NCBI GenBank assembly: GCA_002699025.1
Contig: PABA01000050.1
Location: forward strand, 159,757-223,756
DNA: 64,000 bases
DNA from: Sandaracinus sp.
GTDB taxonomy: Bacteria; Myxococcota_A; Polyangia; Polyangiales; Houyiibacteriaceae
Reading direction: 5' to 3'
Below are positions 49,704 through 56,803 of this stretch, piece by piece. The notes below the pieces were generated by a model. That model was given only the letters and a program-made list of their open reading frames with translations. It had not been told where the DNA came from and made no database searches. Each line of letters starts with the position of its first letter. Position 1 is the first letter of the stretch. A program made the translations under genes and the position numbers.

Positions 49704-50636
49704 CTACGGGCGCCCGCGGCCGTTCTCCCCGCGCGGGAGGAAGTGCGGCGCCGGATCGCGGGGCCAGCCGCGCTGGCGCCACTCGAAGTGGAGGTGCGGC
49801 GCCCAGGCGAAGCCCGTGTCGCCGACGCGGGCGATGGGCTGGCCGCGGCGCACGTACTGGCCGGCGAAGACGAGGGTCTCGACGCAGTGCGCGTAGAAGG
49901 TGGAGAAGCCCTCGCGGTGGAGGAGGAGCACGGCGTTGCCGTAGCCGGTGATGCCGTCGTCGCTGTAGGCGACCAGGCCGTCGCGGGCGGCGACGATGAG
50001 GCTGCCCTCCGGCGCGCCGATGTCGACGCCCTTGTGGCGCCGGTGCCGGAGGCTGCCGTTGCGGACGCGACCGAAGCCGCGGCCGAGGCGTCCCTCGGGG
50101 ACGGGGAAGGTGAGGCGGCGCGAGTCGCGGAGGTGCGCGACGGCCGCGACCCACTCCTCGAAAGGGGGCTGGTGCATGAGCCAGCGGGCCGTCATGCGGT
50201 CGCCGAGGCCGAGGCGGCGCGCGCGCTCGGCGGCGGGGCCGTGGGGCTCGGGGACGCGGCGGTCACCCTGGCAGTGGCGCCGGTAGCCGCCGTTGGTGCG
50301 GCAGCGCCGGGGGACACGCCGGCGCCAGCGGGCGGGCTGGAGCGGGAAGGCGTCCGGATCGTTGTGGAGCCAGCGGCGCGGGACGCGCTCGTCGAGGCGC
50401 AGCTCCAGGGCCTCCACCTCCGGGGGCGGCGCGAGCGGGGCTTCGTCGGGCGGAGCGTCGCCGGAGGACGCCTCGGCGTCGAAGGGAGCTTCGGCGCGCT
50501 GCGCGCCCGCCGGAAGGGCGAGGGGGACGAGGGCGAGCAGCGCGAGCGCGGGGAGGAGTGCTCGCAAGGCGGCGAGGATAGCGCGGGCCGGCCACGCCTC
50601 GCGAGGTCGGGGCGCGAAGTCACTGCGCGAGGTCAC
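49704..50636 (-). CDS. M23-family metallopeptidase, exported
   Basis: A 310-residue peptidoglycan endopeptidase-like protein. The N-terminus has a signal-like hydrophobic stretch (LLPALALLALVPLALPAGA). The C-terminal M23/LytM domain has the zinc ligands in RRHKGVDIGAP and HLHFEW, so it may be active. The GTG start at 50636 lies within a 13-base tandem repeat, and no ATG is available before the signal segment, so the start is uncertain. It heads a coupled operon with the helical and Hsp90-like proteins. The chaperone-plus-peptidase context is unusual. Confidence 0.82.
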   Translation of the reverse strand: MTSRSDFAPRPREAWPARAILAALRALLPALALLALVPLALPAGAQRAEAPFDAEASSGDAPPDEAPLAPPPEVEALELRLDERVPRRWLHNDPDAFPLQPARWRRRVPRRCRTNGGYRRHCQGDRRVPEPHGPAAERARRLGLGDRMTARWLMHQPPFEEWVAAVAHLRDSRRLTFPVPEGRLGRGFGRVRNGSLRHRRHKGVDIGAPEGSLIVAARDGLVAYSDDGITGYGNAVLLLHREGFSTFYAHCVETLVFAGQYVRRGQPIARVGDTGFAWAPHLHFEWRQRGWPRDPAPHFLPRGENGRGRP

Positions 50637-50690
50637 TGCTCGACGTCACTGCTCGACGTCACGGCTCGACGTCATTGCTCGAGTCACCGG
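50619..50690. repeat. 13-base GTCACTGCTCGAC tandem repeats
   Basis: GTCA occurs at 50619, 50632, 50645, 50658 and 50671, 13 bases apart, with a degenerate sixth copy at 50683. The M23 peptidase start codon lies inside this array. Confidence 0.85.
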
Positions 50691-50759
50691 TCGCGAACGC
50701 GCGGCATCTCACGGGCCCGTCCTTGCGCGCGCCGGACCCCCGCCGCCATGCTCCGGCGC

Positions 50760-51245
50760 ATGCCGTCCTTCGACGTCGTCTGCGAGCTGAACCACCACGA
50801 AGTCGCCAACGCCATCGACCAGGCCGGTCGCGAGATCGCGCAGCGCTACGACTTCAAGGGCACCGAGACCACCCTCGAGAAGACCGAGGAGGGCATCGTG
50901 ATCCGCTCGAACAGCGAGGGCCGCCTGGACGCCGCCCGCGACGTCCTCGAGTCGAAGATGGCCCGGCGAAAGGTCTCGCTGAAGTCGCTCGACCCCCAGG
51001 AGCCGCAGCCCGCCGGCGGCAAGACCTGGCGGCAGCTGATCAAGCTGCGCGAGGGGATCGACAAGGAGAAGGCCAAGCAGCTCGTGAAGACCGTGAAGGA
51101 CACGAAGCTGAGGGTGCAGGCCTCCATCCAGGGCGACGTGGTGCGCGTGACCGGGAAGAAGCGGGACGACCTGCAGGCCGCGATCGCCGAGCTGAAGGCG
51201 TCGGACTTCGAGCTCCCGCTGCAGTTCAAGAACTTCCGAGAGTGA
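50760..51245 (+). CDS. yajQ: YajQ-family nucleotide-binding protein
   Basis: A 161-residue protein, the normal YajQ length. It has MPSFDVVCELNHHEVANAID, RYDFKGTETTLEK, KTWRQLIKLREGIDKEKAKQ and the C-terminal ASDFELPLQFKNFRE, all typical of the family. YajQ proteins bind c-di-GMP or nucleotides in some species and act as regulators. The ATG at 50760 is chosen over an in-frame ATG at 50748 by family N-terminus. Confidence 0.95.
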   Translation: MPSFDVVCELNHHEVANAIDQAGREIAQRYDFKGTETTLEKTEEGIVIRSNSEGRLDAARDVLESKMARRKVSLKSLDPQEPQPAGGKTWRQLIKLREGIDKEKAKQLVKTVKDTKLRVQASIQGDVVRVTGKKRDDLQAAIAELKASDFELPLQFKNFRE

Positions 51246-51420
51246 GCGCTGCGCGCGGTCTCCGCTCGCGGGCGCTCGCTACTGCGCTCCGGTCGGCGCA
51301 TCGCGCCTTGCTCCGCCCGGGTGAACGCGTGGTCTTCGCTCGGGGTGCGTGCTCTTCGCAGGTGGTGTTCACTCGGGGCGTGAGCTTCGGTCGGGGCTTC
51401 GCGCCTCCCGCGCACGAGTG
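51246..51420. other. Intergenic region after yajQ
   Basis: About 175 bases of G+C-rich sequence with no gene or clear terminator, leading into the repeat tract at 51421. Confidence 0.35.
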
Positions 51421-51610
51421 GCCGGCTCGAGCTTGGCTTCCTGATCGGGCTCCCTGCTCGGGCTCGCGCGACCGGCTTCCCGGCTCCAGCTCGGGCTCGC
51501 TCTCCCTGCTCCCGCTCGCGCGACCGGCTTCCCGGCTCCAGTTCGGGCTCGCTCCCCCGGCGCCCTGCTCCCGCTCGAAGAGCTCGGGCTCCCTGACCGG
51601 GCTGCGACTC
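51421..51610. repeat. GCTCGG-type tract with a 52-base direct repeat
   Basis: Low-complexity GGCTCG/CCGGCT sequence containing two nearly identical copies of a roughly 40-base block starting at 51462 and 51514 (offset 52 bases), each with GCTCGCGCGACCGGCTTCCC. It belongs to the same class as the tracts at 2925, 10746 and 46500. Confidence 0.8.
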
Positions 51611-51749
51611 GCTCGGTCACCCCTCCCGGCCCGAGACGCGTCACGCCCGCACCGTCACCTGTTACACCCCCTCGTTACGCCCGAACCGTGACGCCCCCTC
51701 CCCAATTCCCCCGTGATCTCGCGACCTCCCCGACCCTCACCCCCCTGGC
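51611..51749. other. Leader of the 51750 membrane-protein gene
   Basis: About 140 bases with repeated GTTAC/GTCAC-type words (CACCTGTTACACCCCCTCGT). It probably holds the promoter; no consensus elements are clear. Confidence 0.3.
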
Positions 51750-52193
51750 ATGGCGATCGCAAAGGGGCCGAACGTCACCATGCGGCCCTCCCTCCACATC
51801 GCCTCCCTCCGCGTCCTCAACCTCTTCTTCGCCATCCTCGCGCTCGGCGTCGCCGCCGCCTTCTTCGGCGTCTGGACCTGGCCGGCCCTGAGCGACGCGA
51901 TGGCGGACGGCTTCCTCGCAGCCATGGGCGGGCTCATCGCCGTCGTCATGAGCGGCGTCGGCCTCTCGCACCTCCTCGTGATGCTCTGCCTGGGCAAGGG
52001 GCGCGGCCGCGGGCTCCAGACCCTGCTCGCCTTCGCCCTGATCATGACCTTCCCCCTCGGCACCTTCTACGCCCTCTACGCGCTCTGGGTGTGCTGGGCG
52101 AACCCGGCCACGCGCCGCCACCTCAGCGGCGACGAGCCCGACGCCGCGGAGGAGCGCCGCCCTTTCGCCCGCGCCGCGATGGCGGCGGCCTGA
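51750..52193 (+). CDS. Small four-helix membrane protein
   Basis: A 147-residue membrane protein with hydrophobic segments VLNLFFAILALGVAAAFFGV, MGGLIAVVMSGVGLSHLLVM and TLLAFALIMTFPLGTFYALY, the last followed by a WVCWANP turn. The C-terminus is charged and cytoplasmic. The start could be 51750 or the in-frame ATG at 51780; neither has a strong ribosome-binding site. No family recognised. Confidence 0.7.
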   Translation: MAIAKGPNVTMRPSLHIASLRVLNLFFAILALGVAAAFFGVWTWPALSDAMADGFLAAMGGLIAVVMSGVGLSHLLVMLCLGKGRGRGLQTLLAFALIMTFPLGTFYALYALWVCWANPATRRHLSGDEPDAAEERRPFARAAMAAA

Positions 52194-52239
52194 TCGCGCT
52201 CCCGCCCGGCCCGGCGGACTCGACCCGCTGAGCCCCCGG

Positions 52240-52362
52240 CTCGCACGACGACTCGGCGGCCCGGCGACTCGGCGGCGCGATGCCCGGCGGCGACGACTCG
52301 GCTGCGCGGCGATCGGCCGCGCGAAACCCCGGCGGCGCGACGACTCGGCGGCGACGACTCGC
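52240..52362. repeat. Degenerate CGACGACTCGGCGGC repeats
   Basis: Repeated words CGACGACTCGGCGGC and GGCGGCGCGA fill the gap up to the stop codon of the DUF4240 gene. Confidence 0.6.
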
Positions 52363-52857
52363 CTACTCGACGCCGAGGGCCTTGGCGACCCGGGGGAAGC
52401 GCGTCGAGAGGTCGGACTGCAGCACGGGCTCCCCGATGGGCTCGGCGAAGAGGTCGAGCGTCGGCGTCGGCAGCTCCGAGCCCGTGACCTTCTCGTAGGC
52501 GTCCCGCGCCACGTAGGCCATGGGCGTCCCGTCGATGTCCTTGCGGACGTGCGGCGCCAGCGAGTCCGGATCCTCGAGCGCCGCCTCGAACGCCTCGCGC
52601 CCGAGCGAGACCAGCCACCCGCGAAAGCCCATGAACGCCTCCTCGTCGCCGTGCCCCCCGTGCGCGAGGCTCGCGACCCCCCAGAGGTCCCAGCGGTAGG
52701 CGCGCGCCATCAGCCGCGCGAAGACGAAGTGGAAGCCCTCGATCGCGTCCGCGCCGCGCCGCTCGAGCGCGCGAGCGAGCCAGGCCGCCTGGCCCGCGGG
52801 CTCGACCGCGTGCTCCCGGGCCTCCGCGATCAGCTCCCAGAAGGCGTCCTGGTCCAT
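52363..52857 (-). CDS. DUF4240 protein
   Basis: A 164-residue soluble protein starting MDQDAFWELIAEAREHA, the typical DUF4240 opening, with WDLWGVASLAHGGHGDEEAF and FRGWLVSLGREAFEAALEDPD. The family is of unknown function and is common in Actinomycetota and Myxococcota. The start at 52857 gives the family N-terminus. It is divergent from the IgGFc-binding lipoprotein gene. Confidence 0.85.
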   Translation of the reverse strand: MDQDAFWELIAEAREHAVEPAGQAAWLARALERRGADAIEGFHFVFARLMARAYRWDLWGVASLAHGGHGDEEAFMGFRGWLVSLGREAFEAALEDPDSLAPHVRKDIDGTPMAYVARDAYEKVTGSELPTPTLDLFAEPIGEPVLQSDLSTRFPRVAKALGVE

Positions 52858-52959
52858 GCCCCGAGGATCCCCGCTCGGCGTCCCGCGTTCAAGGGACGCG
52901 CGCGATCGCCCCGGCGAAGCCCGCTCGCCGCGCCCTCCCCGCTCCGGCATCATGCCCCC

Positions 52960-54801
52960 GTGCGACTCGCCCTCTTCGCGCTCGCCCTCTCGCTCGCCCT
53001 CGCCTGCGACGACGCACCGGCGCCCCCGGCCGTGCGCCTCGACGCCGGGCCGGACCTGGACGGCGTCTGCACCGGGGCGGGCACGAGCATCCAGTGCGTG
53101 GGCCAGACGGCGACCACCTGCGAAGGGGGCGTCGCGACCGACGTCGAGCGCTGCATGGACGTCTGCGTCCCGGGGCGCGGCTGCCTGCTCTGCGCGCCGG
53201 GCACGGTCGCCTGCGAGGGCGAGGCGCCCCAGGTCTGCGACGGCTCCGGCATGGCGCGGACCCCCCAGCCGGCCTGCGACGTCTCCGCCGGGCTCCGCTG
53301 CGGGCCCACGGGCTGCGCGGACCTCTGCGCCGAGGCCGAGGCGTCCAACAGCTACATCGGCTGCGAGTACTGGCCGACGGCGACCCTGAACACGGCGCTC
53401 TCCGACGCCTTCGAGATGGCGGTGGTCATCGCGAACCCGCAGCTCGTGCCCGCGGCGGTGCGCATCGAGCGCGGCGGCGAAGAGGTCGCGTCGGTGAGCG
53501 TGCGCCCAGGCGCCCTCGAGACCGTGCGCCTCCCCTGGGTCCTGGCGCTGAAGAACGGCGCGGAGGGCGCGGTCGCGACGAGCGTCGTCCGCGGCGGCGC
53601 CTTCCGGCTGACGAGCGACGTGCCGGTGACCGTCACCCAGTTCAACCCGCTCGACTTCCAGCGCACGACGAACGAGTGCGCCACCGGCGCGAGCGACGAT
53701 CGCGAGTGCTACTCGTTCACCAACGACGCCTCCCTCCTGCTGCCGACCCACGTCCTCACCGGGAGCTACCTCGCGCTCTCCCGGCCCTCCATGCTCCTCG
53801 AGGTGACCCCCGAGGCGGGCGGCGGCGGCCTCACGGGCAACCCGGGCTTCACGACCGTCGTCGCCACCGAGGACGGCACGGAGGTCGAGGTGGTGGCGGC
53901 CGCCGAGGTGCGGCCGGCGCTCGACGGGAGCGTACCGGCGCTCGCGCCCGGCGAGTCGGCGACGGTGACGCTCGACCGGGGCGACGTGCTGCAGCTCGTG
54001 GCCGAGGTCCCGACCGAGTGTCCGGGCGAGTGGGTGCCGGACCCGCGCGCCGAGGGCGTGCGCTACTGCCCGACCGGGCGGCGCTACGACCTGACGGGCA
54101 CGGCGATCCGCGCGAGCGCGCCGGTGGCGGTCATCGGCGGCCACGACTGCACCTTCGTGCCCTTCGACCGCTGGGCCTGCGACCACCTCGAGGAGGCGCT
54201 CTTCCCGGCCGAGTCCTGGGGCGAGGAGGTCTTCGTCGGGCCGACCGAACCGCTGCGAGGCGAGCCGAACCTGCTCCGGGTCGTCTCCGGCGCCGAGGAG
54301 AACACCATCGCCTTCGACCCGCCCATCGCCGAGCCGGTCACGCTGGGGCGTGGCGAGTGGGTCGAGCTCGAGCTGGCGGAGCCGGCGCGCGTCACGGGGA
54401 CCGGGCCCTTCGCGGCGGTGCAGTTCCTCGTGGGGCAGGACTACGGCGGCTTCGGCACGAGCGGGCGGCGCGGCGCGGGCGACCCGAGCATGGCGCTCGG
54501 CATCCCGGTCGAGCAGCTCCGGGACGAGTACACCTTCCTGACGCCCTCGAGCTACGCGAGCTCCTTCGTGAACGTGATGGCGCCCCTGGGCGCGCGGGTG
54601 ATCCTGGACGGCGCGCTGGTCGGGGAGCCGACGCCGGTCGGCGAGACCGGCTGGGGCCTGACGCGGGTGGAGGTCGACGCGGGCGTCCACCGCATGAGCG
54701 GCAGCCAGCCCTTCGGCGTCCTCGTCTACGGCTTCGGGAGCTACACGAGCTACGCCGTGCCGGGCGGGCTCGACCTCCGCTCGATCGCGCCGCCGATCTG
54801 A
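52960..54801 (+). CDS. IgGFc-binding-domain lipoprotein
   Basis: A 613-residue lipoprotein: signal LALFALALSLALAC with lipobox, then a Cys-rich module (residues about 35-130, with many CxxxxC pairs such as CVGQTATTCEGG and CVPGRGCLLC), then a long beta-rich region. The latter has ...SYIGCEYWPTATLN, VTVTQFNPLDF, ASLLLPTHVLTGSYL and APVAVIGGHDCTFVP, matching the IgGFc-binding N-terminal domain found in myxobacterial surface proteins. A surface adhesion role is likely by family. The GTG at 52960 directly precedes the signal; no ATG is nearer. Confidence 0.87.
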   Translation: MRLALFALALSLALACDDAPAPPAVRLDAGPDLDGVCTGAGTSIQCVGQTATTCEGGVATDVERCMDVCVPGRGCLLCAPGTVACEGEAPQVCDGSGMARTPQPACDVSAGLRCGPTGCADLCAEAEASNSYIGCEYWPTATLNTALSDAFEMAVVIANPQLVPAAVRIERGGEEVASVSVRPGALETVRLPWVLALKNGAEGAVATSVVRGGAFRLTSDVPVTVTQFNPLDFQRTTNECATGASDDRECYSFTNDASLLLPTHVLTGSYLALSRPSMLLEVTPEAGGGGLTGNPGFTTVVATEDGTEVEVVAAAEVRPALDGSVPALAPGESATVTLDRGDVLQLVAEVPTECPGEWVPDPRAEGVRYCPTGRRYDLTGTAIRASAPVAVIGGHDCTFVPFDRWACDHLEEALFPAESWGEEVFVGPTEPLRGEPNLLRVVSGAEENTIAFDPPIAEPVTLGRGEWVELELAEPARVTGTGPFAAVQFLVGQDYGGFGTSGRRGAGDPSMALGIPVEQLRDEYTFLTPSSYASSFVNVMAPLGARVILDGALVGEPTPVGETGWGLTRVEVDAGVHRMSGSQPFGVLVYGFGSYTSYAVPGGLDLRSIAPPI

Positions 54802-54923
54802 GCGGCGGTCCAAGACGCGCACCCGACCCGCGCATCCGACCCGCCGACCCGAACGCATCCGAGCCGCCGATCCGAGCGCAGCCGACGACGTCCCTCGAGC
54901 GACCGGGCCGAGCGCGCGGCGTC

Positions 54924-56423
54924 TCAGCGCTTGCGCTTCTTCTTCTTCTTGGCGAGCTCGTCCTCGTGGAGCAGCGGCGAGAAGAAGTTGTCCTTCTTCA
55001 CCCGCTCGTCCACGCGGAACGCGAACTTGTAGCTCGGCGAGCTCCGCATGTTGCAGTCCATGCGCTCGCAGAAGCGGCAGGTCGTCCCGACGGGCACGGC
55101 CATCTTCTGCGGATCCACGAAGGGCACGTCGTCCGCGTAGGCGAGGTGCTTGGCGTCGTCCGCGTGGCAGCCGAGCCCGATCGAGTAGACCGTCCCCCGC
55201 GCCAGCGATCCGTGCCGCGGCTCGCTCACGACCTTGGCGAACTCGAAGTAGGTCGTGCCGTCCGGGAACTGCGAGTACTGCTTCGTGATCACGTTCGGCA
55301 TCAGGAACGCCAGGTGCGCCGCCATCTTCGGGCAGCTCCCGTCGTGGTGCGGGAAGCGGATGCCGTCCCCGGAGTAGCGCTTCGAGATGTTCCCGGCGAC
55401 GTCCACCCGGAGGAAGTGCATGGGCACGCCGCGCCGCTTCGGGTCGCCGAGGTTGCACATGCGGTGGGCGACGGTCTCGTAGGAGCTCTCGAAGAGCTGG
55501 GCGAGCAGCTCCACGTCGTAGCGCGTCCGCTGCACCTCCTCGAAGAAGCGCCCGTAGGGCAGGAGCAGCGCGCCGGCGAAGTAGTTCGCCAGGTGGATCT
55601 TCAGGAGCGCCGGCGTCTCCTCGTACTGGGCGCCGTAGCCCGCGAGGATCGGTTCGTGGAGCGCCTCCTGCTCGAAGAGCTGCAGGCCGATGGTGTGCGC
55701 GAGCTGGAACTTGAGGCGCTGCTCGAAGATGCGCCCCGACACCGTGAGCGTGCGCGAGCCCTCCTCCCAGCGCCGGATCACCGAGCCGCCCACCTCGTCG
55801 CTCTGCGCGACCTTCACGTCCAGCTCGGACTCGAGCGCCGCTGCGAGCTCCTTCGCCGTCACCCGATCGTCGAGCCCGGCCGCCGCGCGGAAGGCGTCGG
55901 CGCGCTCCTCGAGGGAGCCGAAGAAGTTCCGGTGCTGCTCGAGGAAGTCCGTGACCTCGTCGAAGGGGTGGTAGTCGAAACGCAGCGCCTCGTCGCTCTC
56001 GCCGCGCTCGCGCGCCGCGATCGACTGCATGACGTTGTCGAGCTGCTGGCGCGTGTTCTTGTAGAGGTTGAAGAGCGCCGTGATGGTCGTGACGATCTTC
56101 GGCTCGGCGCTCAGGCCCTGGAGATCCTCCTCGCTCAGGTCGAGCGAGCGCAGCAGCGGCTCGTCGAGGAGCTGGGCCAGGTTGTCGTCGACGCGCCCCT
56201 GACCGAGCGAGGCCATGAAGGCCTCCATGCTCACGCCGTAGAGCTCGAGGGCGTTGAAGAGGATCGGCAGCTGGACGGTGCGCTTCCCCTTCTCGATCAG
56301 GCTCAGGTAGGCCGGCGAGATGTCGAGGCGGCGCGCGACCTCGCCCTGCTGCAGCCCGCGCTGGAGGCGCAGCTCGCGCAGCCGCTGACCCATGGCGGCG
56401 TTGTTGTCGATGGCCCCGGGCAT
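54924..56423 (-). CDS. ScfR/RamB-type short-chain acyl-CoA regulator (XRE + ImmA/IrrE-like)
   Basis: A 499-residue regulator. Residues about 12-70 are an XRE helix-turn-helix (LRELRLQRGLQQGEVARRLD, AYLSLIEKGKR). The middle part is the ImmA/IrrE-like domain with its HExxH degenerate (LAHTIGLQLFE), and the C-terminal domain has a Cys cluster (CRFCERMDC) as in RamB, ScfR and methylcitrate-cycle regulators. Proteins of this class sense acyl-CoA-derived signals and control propionate, glyoxylate or ethylmalonyl-CoA genes. It is divergent from ecm-meaB-ccr, so it is the likely regulator of that pathway. The C-terminus ends in a Lys-rich tail. Confidence 0.92.
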   Translation of the reverse strand: MPGAIDNNAAMGQRLRELRLQRGLQQGEVARRLDISPAYLSLIEKGKRTVQLPILFNALELYGVSMEAFMASLGQGRVDDNLAQLLDEPLLRSLDLSEEDLQGLSAEPKIVTTITALFNLYKNTRQQLDNVMQSIAARERGESDEALRFDYHPFDEVTDFLEQHRNFFGSLEERADAFRAAAGLDDRVTAKELAAALESELDVKVAQSDEVGGSVIRRWEEGSRTLTVSGRIFEQRLKFQLAHTIGLQLFEQEALHEPILAGYGAQYEETPALLKIHLANYFAGALLLPYGRFFEEVQRTRYDVELLAQLFESSYETVAHRMCNLGDPKRRGVPMHFLRVDVAGNISKRYSGDGIRFPHHDGSCPKMAAHLAFLMPNVITKQYSQFPDGTTYFEFAKVVSEPRHGSLARGTVYSIGLGCHADDAKHLAYADDVPFVDPQKMAVPVGTTCRFCERMDCNMRSSPSYKFAFRVDERVKKDNFFSPLLHEDELAKKKKKRKR

Positions 56424-56525
56424 CACTCCATCCCTTCGTGCTCGTGACTTCGTGCTCGTGACTCCGTGCTCGGCTCCTCCGAGCTCGCCGGCACCCCGCG
56501 CCGGCGCGCCCCGCAGGGCCGCACG

Positions 56526-56699
56526 CTTTACTGCTTTACACGAGTCTTTACAAGCCGGCCCCGCGCTGTCGAGGCGCGGGACTGTTAACCGATTGTAAAC
56601 TCCCGGGCGTCGCAAAACATGCGCTACGAGCCGGCTTGACGCAGATTTCCGGCGTGTTACGCATTGCGTCATCCAGTGGTGTGGTGTGAAGCTGTAAAG
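56526..56699. promoter_or_regulatory. Repeated TTTAC/GTAAA half-sites (candidate regulator operator)
   Basis: CTTTAC occurs at 56526, 56534 and 56546 on the plus strand, and the inverse GTAAA at about 56595 and 56694. Five related words in this short region, next to an XRE-type regulator, suggest operator half-sites. Members of this regulator class are known to bind short A/T-rich palindromes near their own genes. Confidence 0.5.
56636..56664 (+). promoter_or_regulatory. Candidate promoter for ecm
   Basis: TTGACG at 56636-56641 matches a -35 element; TACGCA begins 16 bases downstream and ACGCAT 17 bases downstream, both weak -10 matches. It lies about 140 bases before the ecm start. Confidence 0.4.
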
Positions 56700-56803
56700 C
56701 AGGCGTGGCCCGTACGCGCCGGCTGGACGGCGGGCTCGGAGCGCGCGCGACGCGGCACGGGGCCTGCACCGCGCCGCCGAGGGTTCTTCCAAGGAGCGAG
56801 AGC

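Larger units (their letters stand above)
56424..56803. other. Divergent regulatory region of the ethylmalonyl-CoA genes
   Basis: About 380 bases between the regulator and ecm, more A+T-rich than the surroundings around 56520-56700. It contains a GCGCGGG dyad near 56570, the half-sites and promoter listed separately, and no gene. Confidence 0.6.

Noticed and set aside
56705..56803. Upstream extension of ecm to 56705
   Set aside because: The extension is Arg-rich and not protein-like, while the ATG at 56804 has a good AAGGAG ribosome-binding site and gives the family N-terminus.
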